Made by a program: the position numbers and the translations under genes. This document shows, in pieces, positions 1 to 8,057 of a stretch of 64,000 bases of DNA. Each line of letters opens with the position of its first letter. The stretch's first letter is position 1. Source of the stretch: Nocardioides iriomotensis (GTDB lineage: Bacteria; Actinomycetota; Actinomycetes; Propionibacteriales; Nocardioidaceae); contig NZ_SDPU01000022.1 of NCBI RefSeq assembly GCF_004168035.1, forward strand, positions 1-64,000. Direction: 5' to 3'. A model generated the notes under the pieces. That model was not told where the DNA came from and ran no database searches. It saw only the letters and a list, made by a program, of their open reading frames with translations.

Positions 1-42
1 CGGGCGGCGCGCAGCAGGCCAATCTGAATTGAGAGCCGCGCC

Positions 43-1164
43 CTAGCCGAGGTGGCGGGCGGCGATCCGCTCGCCGAGCACCTCGAGCAGCCGGGCCGCG
101 TCGCTCATGCAGGTCGCGGCGTCCGGCTCGACGTCGAGCAGGGCGTACGCCGCACCGATGCCGGCCGCCTCGAGCGCCTCGGTGTCGAGGAGCCGGCGGC
201 CGCAGACCGCGACGACCGGGACGCCGTGCTTTCCGGACGCCTCGGCGACGCCGATCGGGGCCTTGCCGTGCAGGCTCTGCTCGTCGAGCGAGCCCTCACC
301 GGTCACGACCAGGTCGTAGCCGCCGACGACGTCGCCGAATCCGAGCAGGTCGAGCATCAGCGTGATGCCGGGACAGAGCGTGGCCCCGAGCAGCGCGACG
401 GCGGCGAAGCCCACCCCGCCCGCCGCGCCCGCCCCGGGGGTGTCGCGCCGGTCGGCGCCGGTGGCGTCGCCGACCAGGTCGGCCCAGCGGGTGAGCGCCG
501 CGTCGAGCACCGGCACGTCGTCGGGGGTCAGGCCCTTCTGCGGGCCGTAGACGGCGGCGGCCCCGCGCGGGCCGGTGAGCGGGTTGTCGACGTCGCAGGC
601 GACCACCAGCGTGGTCTCGCGCAGCGCGGGGTGCAGGTCGGTGAGGTCGAGCGCGTGCAGCCGGGCGAGGGCGGCGCCGCCGTCGGGCAGCACGCCGCCG
701 TCCTCGTCGAGCAGCACGGCGCCGAGCGCGGACACCAGGCCGGCGCCGCCGTCGGTGCTCGCGCTGCCGCCGATGCCGACGACCACCTCGCGGCAACCGG
801 CGTCGAGCGCCGCCGCCACCGCGTCGCCGAGCCCGCGGCTCGACGCGGTCAGGCCCTGCAGCGTCCCGCCGGGCAGCCGGGACAGTCCGCACGCGTCGGC
901 CATCTCGACGACCGCCGTGTCGCCGCGCCGCGCGTACGCCGTACGCACGGGGTCGCCGGTCGGTCCGCTCACCACCACGTCGACGCGCTCGAACCCGTTG
1001 GCCAGCGCCGCGTCCAGCGTGCCGTCGCCACCGTCGGCGACGGGCAGCGCGCCCACCTCGGCGTCGGGCCGGTGCCGCCGTACCCCGGCCGCGACGGCCT
1101 CGGCGACCCCGAGCGCGGTGAGGGATCCCTTGAACTTGTCGGGGGCGACGAGCACGCGCGGCAT
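43..1164 (-). CDS. Glycerate kinase (GlxK/GarK type)
   Basis: This 373-aa protein matches the type I glycerate 2-kinase family, which phosphorylates D-glycerate with ATP in glyoxylate and serine-type carbon metabolism. Visible family hallmarks are the N-terminal [11 protein letters not shown] segment, the glycine-rich [13 protein letters not shown] loop near residues 130-145 and a C-terminal [15 protein letters not shown] stretch. Length is normal for the family. I start it at the ATG giving [13 protein letters not shown]; an in-frame TTG four codons upstream is possible but adds nothing conserved. It is transcribed divergently from miaB with only about 30 bp between starts, so the two promoters overlap. 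No other glycerate-pathway gene is adjacent. The family call is firm; the exact product (2- or 3-phosphoglycerate) is not decidable from sequence. Confidence 0.93.
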   Translation of the reverse strand: MPRVLVAPDKFKGSLTALGVAEAVAAGVRRHRPDAEVGALPVADGGDGTLDAALANGFERVDVVVSGPTGDPVRTAYARRGDTAVVEMADACGLSRLPGGTLQGLTASSRGLGDAVAAALDAGCREVVVGIGGSASTDGGAGLVSALGAVLLDEDGGVLPDGGAALARLHALDLTDLHPALRETTLVVACDVDNPLTGPRGAAAVYGPQKGLTPDDVPVLDAALTRWADLVGDATGADRRDTPGAGAAGGVGFAAVALLGATLCPGITLMLDLLGFGDVVGGYDLVVTGEGSLDEQSLHGKAPIGVAEASGKHGVPVVAVCGRRLLDTEALEAAGIGAAYALLDVEPDAATCMSDAARLLEVLGERIAARHLG

Positions 1165-1181
1165 GGGGAGATCCAAGCACG

Positions 1182-1187
1182 TACCCT
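1182..1187 (+). promoter_or_regulatory. -10 hexamer for miaB (near-leaderless)
   Basis: TACCCT matches the actinobacterial TANNNT -10 consensus and ends 9 nt before the miaB ATG. Transcription would start within a few bases of the start codon. No Shine-Dalgarno sequence is visible. Confidence 0.5.
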
Positions 1188-1196
1188 TTTCGGGTT

Positions 1197-2687
1197 ATGC
1201 CTCGCACGTACGAAGTCCGCACCTACGGGTGCCAGATGAACGTCCACGACTCCGAGCGCCTCACCGGTCTGCTGGAGGACGCCGGCTACGTCGCCGCACC
1301 CTCCGACGAGCAGGCCGATGTCGTCGTCCTCAACACCTGCGCGGTGCGCGAGAACGCCGACAACAAGCTCTACGGCAACCTCGGCCACCTCGCGCCGGTG
1401 AAGGCCAAGCGGCCCGGCATGCAGATCGCCGTCGGCGGCTGCCTCGCCCAGAAGGACCGCGGCGAGATCACCCGCAAGGCGCCGTGGGTGGACGTGGTGT
1501 TCGGCACCCACAACATCGGCTCGCTGCCGGTCCTGCTCGAGCGCGCGCGGGTGCAGGAGGAGGCGCAGGTCGAGATCCTCGAGTCGCTCGAGGTGTTCCC
1601 GTCGACGTTGCCGACCAAGCGCGAGTCGGCCTACGCCGCCTGGGTGAGCATCTCGGTCGGGTGCAACAACACCTGCACGTTCTGCATCGTGCCGTCGCTG
1701 CGCGGCAAGGAGAAGGACCGGCGGCCCGGCGACGTCCTCGCCGAGGTGCGCGCGCTGGTCGCCGAGGGAGTCAGCGAGGTCACGCTGCTCGGCCAGAACG
1801 TCAACACCTACGGCGTCGAGTTCGGCGACCGGCTCGCGTTCGGCAAGCTGCTGCGCGCGTGCGGCGAGATCGAGGGTCTGGAGCGGGTCCGCTTCACCAG
1901 CCCGCACCCCGCGGCGTTCACCGACGACGTGATCACCGCGATGGCCGAGACGCCCAACGTGATGCACCAGCTGCACATGCCGCTGCAGTCCGGCTCGGAC
2001 AAGGTGCTCAAGGACATGCGGCGCTCCTACCGCCAGGAGCGCTACCTCGGGATCATCGAGCGGGTGCGGGCCGCGATGCCGGACGCGGCGATCACGACCG
2101 ACATCATCGTGGGCTTCCCCGGCGAGACCGAGGAGGACTTCGAGCAGACGATGCACGTCGTGCGCGAGGCGCGCTTCCAGGGCGCGTTCACGTTCCAGTA
2201 CTCCAAGCGTCCCGGCACCCCCGCCGCCGAGCTGGAGGAGCAGGTGCCGCGCGACGTCGTGCAGCACCGCTACGAGCGGCTCGTCGCGCTGGTCAACGAG
2301 ATCGCCTGGCAGGAGAACCGCAAGCTCGAGGGCTCGGTCGTCGAGCTCATGGTCGCCGAGGGCGAGGGCCGCAAGGACGAGCAGACGCACCGGCTCTCCG
2401 GCCGCGCCCGCGACAACCGGCTGGTGCACTTCACGCCCGTCGACGCCTCCGGTGCGCCGGTCGACGTACGCCCGGGCGACATGGTCGAGGTCGAGGTCAC
2501 CTACGGCGCCCCGCACCACCTGGTGTCCGACGCTCCGGTGCGGTCAGTGCGGCGTACCCGCTCCGGCGACGCCTGGGAGGCGCGCACGCTGGCGCCGGCC
2601 GCCGCGGGAGCCGGGAGCGCCGTGTCACTGGGCCTGCCCGCCATGGGCGTCCCGGCGCCGCTCCCGGACGCCCCGTCCTGCCGCTGA
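1197..2687 (+). CDS. miaB: tRNA-2-methylthio-N6-dimethylallyladenosine synthase MiaB
   Basis: This is a radical-SAM methylthiotransferase that adds a methylthio group to i6A37 of tRNAs reading UNN codons. The N-terminal UPF0004 domain carries its three cluster cysteines (about C12, C48, C82). The radical-SAM CxxxCxxC motif is in [11 protein letters not shown] (C156, C160, C163), and a C-terminal TRAM-like region lies near residues 375-445. At 496 aa it is normal, with about 40 extra low-complexity Ala/Pro/Gly residues at the end, common in actinobacteria. Its substrate tRNA is made by MiaA, encoded about 2 kb downstream. It is preceded by a -10 hexamer almost at the start codon and its stop lies inside a strong hairpin. 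Confidence 0.97.
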   Translation: MPRTYEVRTYGCQMNVHDSERLTGLLEDAGYVAAPSDEQADVVVLNTCAVRENADNKLYGNLGHLAPVKAKRPGMQIAVGGCLAQKDRGEITRKAPWVDVVFGTHNIGSLPVLLERARVQEEAQVEILESLEVFPSTLPTKRESAYAAWVSISVGCNNTCTFCIVPSLRGKEKDRRPGDVLAEVRALVAEGVSEVTLLGQNVNTYGVEFGDRLAFGKLLRACGEIEGLERVRFTSPHPAAFTDDVITAMAETPNVMHQLHMPLQSGSDKVLKDMRRSYRQERYLGIIERVRAAMPDAAITTDIIVGFPGETEEDFEQTMHVVREARFQGAFTFQYSKRPGTPAAELEEQVPRDVVQHRYERLVALVNEIAWQENRKLEGSVVELMVAEGEGRKDEQTHRLSGRARDNRLVHFTPVDASGAPVDVRPGDMVEVEVTYGAPHHLVSDAPVRSVRRTRSGDAWEARTLAPAAAGAGSAVSLGLPAMGVPAPLPDAPSCR

Positions 2688-2710
2688 GCAGAGGACGGGG
2701 CGCGTCCGGG
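2663..2710. terminator. Bidirectional terminator between miaB and HU gene
   Basis: An 11-bp perfect inverted repeat (2669-2679 with 2692-2702, arm CGCCCCGTCCT) is extended by a further CCCGGA/TCCGGG pairing across a 2-nt bulge. The miaB stop codon sits in the loop. The gene on the other strand ends just downstream, so the hairpin probably terminates both convergent transcripts. There is no long U tract, as is usual at this GC content. Confidence 0.7.
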
Positions 2711-2716
2711 CGCGGG

Positions 2717-2992
2717 TCAGCCGGAGACGGCCTGCTTGAACGCCGTGGCGGCCTTGAACCCGGGCACGGTCGTCGCCGCGATCTGGATCGTCTCGCCGGT
2801 CTGCGGGTTGCGTCCCTCGCGGGCGCTCCGCTCGCGCGGCTCGAACGTGCCCAGCCCGGGGAGCTGGATCTTGTTCCCGGCGGCGACCTGCTCGGTCACC
2901 GTGCTGATGATCGCGCCCAGGGCGCGATCGGCCTCCGCCTTGCTGATGTCGGCAGCCTCGGCCACCGCTTCGACGATCTCGTCCTTCTTCAT
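2717..2992 (-). CDS. HU-family DNA-binding protein
   Basis: This 91-aa protein is a short-form HU nucleoid protein, binding and bending DNA as a dimer. It shows the helical N-terminal half (MKKDEIVEAVAEAADISKAEA) and the beta-arm region GLGTFEPRERSAREGRNPQTGETI, where the RxxRxGRNPxTG signature that contacts the minor groove is intact. It lacks the long Lys/Ala-rich C-terminal tail of mycobacterial HupB, so it resembles the short HupA-type paralogue of streptomycetes. The start is the ATG preceded by a good AAGGAG; an ATG five codons upstream would bury that site. It converges with miaB across a shared terminator. Confidence 0.95.
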   Translation of the reverse strand: MKKDEIVEAVAEAADISKAEADRALGAIISTVTEQVAAGNKIQLPGLGTFEPRERSAREGRNPQTGETIQIAATTVPGFKAATAFKQAVSG

Positions 2993-3071
2993 GGTTCTCC
3001 TTCTCATTTCTGGGTTGGTGATGCCGGTCTGGGGCGTACCCGATCGTCGCCGGGTGACTCCTGACGAGACG

Positions 3072-3551
3072 TCAGAAGCCGAAGCTGACGATCGGTTCCA
3101 GGGTGCCGTCGCGGAGGGCGGTGAGCACCGCGAGCTCGTGGGGTACGACGGGGTCAGGGAGGGCGTCGAGCGGGAACCAGCGCAGGTCGGCGCACTTGTC
3201 GGGCTCGACGATCCGCGGCTCGCCGGTCCAGGCGGTGCCGGCGAAGAAGTAGTCCACCCGCTCGTCGATGGGCAGCCCGGTGTTGTTGCTGCGCTGCATG
3301 GCGGTGAGCGGGGTCAGCGCCACGTCGGTGACGCCGACCTCCTCGAGCGCCTCGCGGCGGGCGGCCTCGTGCACGGACTCACCCTGCTCGACGTGGCCGG
3401 CGGCGGCGCAGGCCCAGTGGTCGTCCATGAAGCCGGTGCCGGAGCGCAGCTGGAGCAGCACCTCGCGACCCCCGCCCTCCGCACGGTCGCCGCCGTCGCG
3501 CAGGAAGACGACGTAGGCGGCGGGCACGACCGTGAAGCGCGAGTGCGGCAT
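3072..3551 (-). CDS. Nudix hydrolase
   Basis: This 159-aa Nudix-fold protein hydrolyses a nucleoside diphosphate linked to some moiety X. The Nudix box is complete: G-x5-E-x7-REALEEVGV (GHVEQGESVHEAARREALEEVGV spread over about residues 68-90), including the metal-binding REx2EE core. Flanking sequence does not identify the substrate. The gene has no Shine-Dalgarno. Instead a TAGCCT -10 hexamer lies exactly 6 nt upstream of its ATG, so it is probably translated from a leaderless mRNA. Confidence 0.9.
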   Translation of the reverse strand: MPHSRFTVVPAAYVVFLRDGGDRAEGGGREVLLQLRSGTGFMDDHWACAAAGHVEQGESVHEAARREALEEVGVTDVALTPLTAMQRSNNTGLPIDERVDYFFAGTAWTGEPRIVEPDKCADLRWFPLDALPDPVVPHELAVLTALRDGTLEPIVSFGF

Positions 3552-3557
3552 GCCGCG

Positions 3558-3563
3558 AGGCTA
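3558..3563 (-). promoter_or_regulatory. Leaderless -10 element for Nudix gene
   Basis: TAGCCT on the reverse strand, 6 nt before the ATG at 3551, predicts a transcript beginning at the A of the start codon. No ribosome binding site is present, consistent with that. Confidence 0.6.
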
Positions 3564-3568
3564 CGAGG

Positions 3569-3907
3569 TCAGGCGTCGGCGTCGTCGTCCCGGGTCGGGC
3601 GGGGGTTGGCGGCGCGGATGTCGTCGTGCGAGCGCAGCGAGGCGGTGTGCTCCTCGACGTCCTGCTCCTGCCGGTGCACCTCGCCGCTGGGCTCCACCTG
3701 GTCGGGGTGCGTCTCGACCTCGCCGTCGGTGTGACCCCGGGCGGACCCGACGGTGCCGGTGCCCTCGACGCTGTCGCCCGGGAACGGGCCCGTGCGCTCG
3801 CTGCTGATGCCCATGTCGCCGGCGAGGCCCTGCTCGCTCTCGGCGCTGGGGTTGGCGGCGCGGCCGGGGGTCTCCTCGTCGTGGCTCTGGTCGGCACGGT
3901 CGCTCAT
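3569..3907 (-). CDS. Small acidic, probably disordered protein (112 aa)
   Basis: I do not recognise this protein. It is 112 aa, strongly acidic, without hydrophobic stretches or cysteines and rich in Asp, Glu, Gly, Ser and Pro, so it is probably intrinsically disordered. It is the last gene of a reverse-strand run of three small acidic proteins. Its ATG overlaps the stop of the 48-aa gene before it and is preceded by a strong AGGAGGA encoded in that gene's end, good evidence of real, coupled translation. Similar disordered proteins are common near stress genes of Nocardioides-like genomes, but no function can be assigned. Confidence 0.7.
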   Translation of the reverse strand: MSDRADQSHDEETPGRAANPSAESEQGLAGDMGISSERTGPFPGDSVEGTGTVGSARGHTDGEVETHPDQVEPSGEVHRQEQDVEEHTASLRSHDDIRAANPRPTRDDDADA

Positions 3908-4050
3908 ACGTCCTCCTCGTCAGGGCCCTCGGCCGGCTCCTCGTCGTGCGGCGTGACCTCGGCCTCGCCGTCGAAGGAGTCGTACTCCGTGCCGGTGTCG
4001 TCGGAGACGACGTCGGGCTCGGGCTCGTGCTCGGGTGGGAACTCGGTCAT
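3904..4050 (-). CDS. Very small acidic protein (48 aa)
   Basis: This 48-aa frame (MTEFPPEHEPEPDVVSDD...EEDV) is extremely acidic, with no predicted helices or membrane segments. It has a good GAGGAGG ribosome binding site 5 nt before its ATG. Its TGA overlaps the ATG of the next gene (ATGA), the arrangement of translationally coupled genes. Codon third positions follow the high-GC pattern of neighbouring genes. Function unknown; it could be a processed or regulatory peptide or a fast-evolving filler protein. Confidence 0.6.
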   Translation of the reverse strand: MTEFPPEHEPEPDVVSDDTGTEYDSFDGEAEVTPHDEEPAEGPDEEDV

Positions 4051-4068
4051 CGTGCCCTCCTCACTGAC

Positions 4069-4377
4069 TCACTCGCCGCCGGAGCCGTCCGACGGCTGGT
4101 CCAGGGACGTCGCGGCGTTCTCCTCCTGCTCCGGGTGCGGGTCGGCCGGCGCGTCCGGCGCCGGGGGAGCGGGGATCGTGGCGGGGCCCTCGGGGTTGCT
4201 GCTCGGCCGCACGTCGGGGTCGTCGGGCACGGGGTCCGGACGCGGACTCGGGTCGACCGCCCCGACGGGGTTCACGTCGGCGTCGGGCCGGTCCTGGCGC
4301 AGGGGACCGCCCGGGGGAGCCGGCGCGTCCAGGTCCCGGTGGTCGGCCCGGTCGGCATGGTCGTCGCGTGCTGCCAT
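4069..4377 (-). CDS. Proline/aspartate-rich disordered protein (102 aa)
   Basis: An unrecognised 102-aa protein dominated by Asp, Pro and Ala with a His/Asp-rich N-terminus (MAARDDHADRADHRDLDAPA). There is no membrane segment, cysteine or known motif. It is the first of three consecutive reverse-strand genes for acidic, low-complexity proteins (4377 down to 3569), with only 18 nt between its stop and the next start. The upstream AGGGG lies rather far (about 13 nt) from the ATG. The frame is open much further upstream, but that part overlaps miaA on the other strand and is not coding. Confidence 0.55.
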   Translation of the reverse strand: MAARDDHADRADHRDLDAPAPPGGPLRQDRPDADVNPVGAVDPSPRPDPVPDDPDVRPSSNPEGPATIPAPPAPDAPADPHPEQEENAATSLDQPSDGSGGE

Positions 4378-4412
4378 GACCGGCGCGTACCCCTCGCGCC
4401 GTGGGGAAAACG

Positions 4413-4637
4413 TCAGCGCGGCGCCTTGGGGTCCTTCGGGAAGTCGTCGTCCTTGCCGTCGAGGTTGTCGAGCGCGTCCTGCGCCTTCGCCCGGCCCTGC
4501 GCGATCTTGTCCTGGTGCTTGCCGCCGGTCTTCTTGTCGATCGCGTCGGCGGCCTTGTCCATGCCCTGGGCGATCTTGTCGCCGTGCTGGTCGACGGCCT
4601 TGGTCAGCTGCTGCTTGGCCTTGTCGAGGAAGCCCAT
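4413..4637 (-). CDS. Rv0909/MT0933-like antitoxin-family protein
   Basis: This 74-aa Lys/Asp/Gln-rich helical protein starts MGFLDKAKQQLTKAVDQHGDKIAQGMDKAADAIDKKTGGKHQDKI, the characteristic pattern of the MT0933-like antitoxin family (Rv0909 in Mycobacterium tuberculosis, partner of toxin Rv0910). It has two repeated amphipathic segments each containing DKIAQG. No toxin gene of the Rv0910 SRPBCC type is directly adjacent, although several SRPBCC-fold genes occur further along (7.5, 10.5 and 38.9 kb). In many actinobacteria this family occurs alone, so an antitoxin role is uncertain. AAAGGGG lies about 9 nt before the ATG. Confidence 0.8.
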   Translation of the reverse strand: MGFLDKAKQQLTKAVDQHGDKIAQGMDKAADAIDKKTGGKHQDKIAQGRAKAQDALDNLDGKDDDFPKDPKAPR

Positions 4638-4687
4638 CTGCTTGCCCCTTTCCGGTGCGTCGTACGGCGTTTGTCAGACTCTCGTCC

Positions 4688-5611
4688 ATGATCGCCGACG
4701 GCTCAAGCGCGGTCGTCGCGGTGGTCGGCCCGACGGCGGCCGGCAAGACCGACCTGTCGCTCGACCTCGCCGAGACGCTGGGCGGCGAGGTGGTCAACAC
4801 CGACTCGATGCAGGTCTACCGCGGCATGGACGTCGGTACGGCGAAGCTCCCGGAGGCCGAGCGCCGCGGCATCACCCACCACCTGCTCGACGTGCTCGAC
4901 GTGACCGAGCCGGCGACGGTGGCGGAGTTCCAGGGCTGGGCGCGCGCCGTGGTCGACGACTGCCGCGGTCGTGGGGTCGTGCCCGTGCTGGTCGGCGGGT
5001 CCGCGCTCTACACGCGCGCCGTGCTCGACCGGTTCGAGTTCCCCGGCACCGACCCGACCGTGCGGGCGGCGCTGGAGATCCTGCTGGAGGTCGAGGGCGC
5101 CGAGGCGATGCACGCCCGGCTCGCGGCGGTCGACCCGGTCGCGGCGGCCGCGATCATCCCGACCAACGGCCGCCGGGTGGTGCGGGCGCTCGAGGTCGTG
5201 GAGATCACCGGCAAGCCGTTCAGTGCCACCCTCCCGCGGCTGGAGTACTTCTACGACCACGCCGTGCAGGTCGGCGTCGACATCCCGCGCGACGTCCTCG
5301 ACGAGCGGATCGAGCGCCGCGTCCGGCACATGTGGGAGGCCGGCCTCGTCGACGAGGTGCGCCGGCTCGCCGGCGCCGGCCTGCGCCAGGGCCGCACCGC
5401 CCAGCGCGCGCTCGGCTACCAGCAGGTGCTGGCGTTCCTCGACGGCGAGATCAGCGAGGACGAGGCGTTCGAGCAGACGGTCGCCGGCACGCGGCGGTTC
5501 GCGCGCAAGCAGGACGCCTGGTTCCGCAAGGACCCGCGCATCACGTGGGTCCGCTGGGACGACCCCGACCGCGTCGCCCACGCGGTGTCCGCCGTACGGA
5601 CGGTTGATTGA
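4688..5611 (+). CDS. miaA: tRNA dimethylallyltransferase MiaA
   Basis: MiaA transfers a dimethylallyl group to N6 of A37 in tRNAs, producing the substrate of MiaB encoded upstream. The 307-aa protein shows the P-loop GPTAAGKTDLS (residues 14-24), the DSMQVYRGMDVGTAK segment that holds the catalytic Asp and the tRNA-binding region, and the conserved GGSALYTRAV stretch near residue 105. Length is typical. I start it at ATG 4688; the long open frame upstream is non-coding in this strand. It is divergent from the antitoxin-family gene, with about 50 bp between starts. Confidence 0.96.
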   Translation: MIADGSSAVVAVVGPTAAGKTDLSLDLAETLGGEVVNTDSMQVYRGMDVGTAKLPEAERRGITHHLLDVLDVTEPATVAEFQGWARAVVDDCRGRGVVPVLVGGSALYTRAVLDRFEFPGTDPTVRAALEILLEVEGAEAMHARLAAVDPVAAAAIIPTNGRRVVRALEVVEITGKPFSATLPRLEYFYDHAVQVGVDIPRDVLDERIERRVRHMWEAGLVDEVRRLAGAGLRQGRTAQRALGYQQVLAFLDGEISEDEAFEQTVAGTRRFARKQDAWFRKDPRITWVRWDDPDRVAHAVSAVRTVD

Positions 5612-5663
5612 TCCAACCTCCCAGGGGTAGGAACGCTTCAGGCTCTTACTCGGGAGGAAGCTC

Positions 5664-7520
5664 ATGACCCCATCGGCCACTCGTGCCGCCCGGACCGCGG
5701 CACTCGCCGCGGCGACCGCACTGTCCGTCACCGCGGTCGCCGCCCTCGGCGGCGCGTCCGCAGCGGCACCGCAGCAGCGGGCGCCGCACTACTCCGTCAA
5801 GACCCCCACCAGCACCGGGTACGGCGGCGCCGTGACGTCCGTCGACCCGGAGGCCAGCAGGATCGGCATCCAGGTGCTCAAGCGCGGCGGCAACGCCGTC
5901 GACGCCGCCGTCGCCACGGCCGCCGCGCTCGGCGTCACCGAGCCCTACAGCGCCGGCGTCGGCGGGGGCGGCTACTTCGTCTACTACGACGCCGAGTCCG
6001 GCAAGGTCCGCACCATCGACGGTCGCGAGACCGCGCCGAAGGCGATGCCGAAGGACGCGTTCATCGACCCGGCGACCGGCGACCCCTACCCGTTCACCCC
6101 CGACCTGGTCACCAGCGGCGTCTCCGTCGGGGTGCCGGGCACGCCTGCCACCTGGGCGCGGGCCCTCAAGCGCTGGGGCACCCTCGACCTCGGCGGCGCG
6201 CTCGGTCCTGCGGCGAAGCTCGCCGACCGCGGCTTCGTCGTCGACCAGACGTTCCACGACCAGACCAAGGACAACCAGGAGCGCTTCGAGGCCTACACCA
6301 CGACGCCGAAGCTGTTCCTGCCGAAGGGCAAGGCGCCCCGGGTCGGCTCGGTGTTCAAGAACCCCGACCTGGCCGCGACGTACCGGCTGCTCGGCAAGCG
6401 CGGCACCGACGCGTTCTACTCCGGGACGCTGGCCCGCGAGATCGCCGCGGCGGTGCGCAAGCCGCCCAAGAGCGACGACACCGACCTGCCCGTGCCGAAG
6501 GGCTTCATGAAGGTCTCCGACCTGCGCGGCTACGAGGCGCTGAACCAGAAGCCGACGAGGACGCGCTACCGCGGCCACCAGGTCTTCGGCATGGCGCCGT
6601 CGTCCTCCGGCGGCACCACCGTCGGCGAGGCGCTCAACATCATGGAGCGCTACGACCTGGCGTCGATGTCGCCGCAGGACGCGCTGCACCACTACCTCGA
6701 GGCGACCGCGCTGGCGTTCGCCGACCGGGCGAAGTACGTCGGTGACCCGGCCAAGGTCGACGTGCCGGTTAAGGACCTGCTCAACGACACGTTCGCGGTC
6801 GAGCGGGCCTGCAACATCAGCCCGACCAAGGCGATGACCAAGCCCGTCGCCGCCGGTGACGTGACGTCGTACGACGGGAAGTGCGGCACCGCCGGCCGCA
6901 CCGCCGACGGCACCGCGCCCGACACCGAGAACGTCGAGACCACCAACCTCACCGTCACCGACAAGTGGGGCAACGTCGTGGAGTACACCCTCACCATCGA
7001 GCAGACCGGCGGCTCCGGGATGCTGGTGAAGGACCGTGGCTTCCTGCTCAACAACGAGCTCACGGACTTCTCGACCGTCTACGACAAGGCCGACCCCAAC
7101 CGGATCCAGCCCGGCAAGCGGCCGCGCTCGTCGATGTCGCCCACCATCGTGCTGAAGGACGGCAAGCCCGTGCTCGCGCTCGGCAGCCCGGGCGGCTCGA
7201 CGATCATCACGACCGTCACGCAGATGCTGTTCAACTACCTCGACCGCGGCATGAGCATCGAGGAGGCCATCGCGGCGCCGCGCGCCTCGCAGCGCAACAC
7301 CGCGGCGGTGACGGCCGAGCCGGAGTTCATCGCGCTGTACGGCGACCTGCTCACGGCCTACGGCCACACCCTCGCGCCCTCGGGCGACGCCTTCACCAGC
7401 GCCGCCGAGATCGGGGCGGCCACCGCCGTCGAGTTCGGCAAGAAGAAGCAGCTCACCGCGGTCTCCGAGCCCACCCGCCGCGGCGGCGGCTCGGCCCTGG
7501 TCGTGTCGAAGCGGAAGTGA
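5664..7520 (+). CDS. ggt: Gamma-glutamyltransferase (secreted)
   Basis: This 618-aa precursor belongs to the gamma-glutamyltranspeptidase family, an N-terminal nucleophile hydrolase that cleaves gamma-glutamyl amides such as glutathione. Residues 1-34 form a signal peptide ending in an Ala-rich cleavage region. The self-processing site is VETTNLTVTDKWGN: T426 is the predicted nucleophile freed by autocleavage. The usual TTH is TTN here. The downstream GSPGGSTI segment fits the oxyanion loop. A GGGAGGAAG ribosome binding site precedes the ATG. Actinobacteria mainly use mycothiol rather than glutathione, so the physiological substrate may be another gamma-glutamyl compound. The gene ends just before a strong inverted repeat at 7525-7564. 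Confidence 0.93.
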   Translation: MTPSATRAARTAALAAATALSVTAVAALGGASAAAPQQRAPHYSVKTPTSTGYGGAVTSVDPEASRIGIQVLKRGGNAVDAAVATAAALGVTEPYSAGVGGGGYFVYYDAESGKVRTIDGRETAPKAMPKDAFIDPATGDPYPFTPDLVTSGVSVGVPGTPATWARALKRWGTLDLGGALGPAAKLADRGFVVDQTFHDQTKDNQERFEAYTTTPKLFLPKGKAPRVGSVFKNPDLAATYRLLGKRGTDAFYSGTLAREIAAAVRKPPKSDDTDLPVPKGFMKVSDLRGYEALNQKPTRTRYRGHQVFGMAPSSSGGTTVGEALNIMERYDLASMSPQDALHHYLEATALAFADRAKYVGDPAKVDVPVKDLLNDTFAVERACNISPTKAMTKPVAAGDVTSYDGKCGTAGRTADGTAPDTENVETTNLTVTDKWGNVVEYTLTIEQTGGSGMLVKDRGFLLNNELTDFSTVYDKADPNRIQPGKRPRSSMSPTIVLKDGKPVLALGSPGGSTIITTVTQMLFNYLDRGMSIEEAIAAPRASQRNTAAVTAEPEFIALYGDLLTAYGHTLAPSGDAFTSAAEIGAATAVEFGKKKQLTAVSEPTRRGGGSALVVSKRK

Positions 7521-7524
7521 GTCG

Positions 7525-7564
7525 GTCTGCCATGGCCGGGGTCTAGGCTCCGGCCATGGCAGAC
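7525..7564. terminator. 15-bp perfect inverted repeat spanning a gene start
   Basis: Arms 7525-7539 and 7550-7564 are perfectly complementary over 15 bp with a 10-nt loop. The position, directly after the gamma-glutamyltransferase stop, fits a terminator. Unusually, the loop holds the TAGGCT -10 of the next gene and the right arm contains its ATG, so the same DNA acts as terminator and promoter/start. Confidence 0.65.
7544..7549 (+). promoter_or_regulatory. Leaderless -10 element for SRPBCC gene
   Basis: TAGGCT lies exactly 6 nt before the ATG at 7556, inside the loop of an inverted repeat. There is no Shine-Dalgarno. Confidence 0.6.
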
Positions 7565-8035
7565 ACCGGCGCCCAGATCTCGGTCACGCGGCAGACGTCC
7601 ATCGCGGCCAGTCCCGGGCGGGTCTTCGACCAGCTCCACGACTTCCACAACTGGCGCAACTGGTCGCCGTGGGAGGACCTCGACCCCGATCTCCAGCGGG
7701 AGTTCTCCGGCCCGGCCCACGGCCCCGGCGCGCACTACGCCTGGAAGGGCAACAAGAAGGCCGGTGAGGGGCACATGGAGGTGCTCGAGGCAGTCGACCC
7801 CGAGAAGGTCGCGGTGCGGGTGGCGTTCCTCAAGCCCTTCAAGTCGCAGAGCCTGTCGGTGTTCACGCTGACGCCCGAGGGGGAGGGCACCCACGTCGAC
7901 TGGACGATGACCTTCCCCCGGACCCTGATGACCCGGGTGATGGGCGTGTTCACCAGCTTCGACAAGCTGGTCGGTCCCGACTTCGAGAAGGGCCTGGCCC
8001 GGCTCAAGGCGCACACGGAGGGCCGGCCCACCTGA
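7556..8035 (+). CDS. SRPBCC-family (START-like) protein
   Basis: This 159-aa protein has the SRPBCC/polyketide-cyclase fold pattern: an N-terminal strand with SIAASPGRVFDQLHDFHNWRNWSPWEDL, a central beta-sheet, and a C-terminal helix (FDKLVGPDFEKGLARLKAHTEG). Such proteins bind hydrophobic ligands in a deep cavity; the ligand here is unknown. It may modulate cell-envelope or stress functions as paralogues do, but nothing in the sequence proves that. It lies between the gamma-glutamyltransferase gene and dapF, and its start codon falls in the right arm of a 15-bp inverted repeat. Confidence 0.85.
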   Translation: MADTGAQISVTRQTSIAASPGRVFDQLHDFHNWRNWSPWEDLDPDLQREFSGPAHGPGAHYAWKGNKKAGEGHMEVLEAVDPEKVAVRVAFLKPFKSQSLSVFTLTPEGEGTHVDWTMTFPRTLMTRVMGVFTSFDKLVGPDFEKGLARLKAHTEGRPT

Positions 8036-8045
8036 CCGGCCTCCC

Positions 8046-8051
8046 TAGACT
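8046..8051 (+). promoter_or_regulatory. Leaderless -10 element for dapF
   Basis: TAGACT ends 6 nt before the dapF GTG, with no ribosome binding site. This supports both the GTG start and leaderless transcription. Confidence 0.6.
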
Positions 8052-8057
8052 GGGCAC

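Noticed and set aside
4413-4637. A functional toxin-antitoxin pair with the SRPBCC gene at 7556
   Set aside because: The Rv0910-type toxin is an SRPBCC protein, but this one is 3 kb away with miaA and ggt between and on the other strand.
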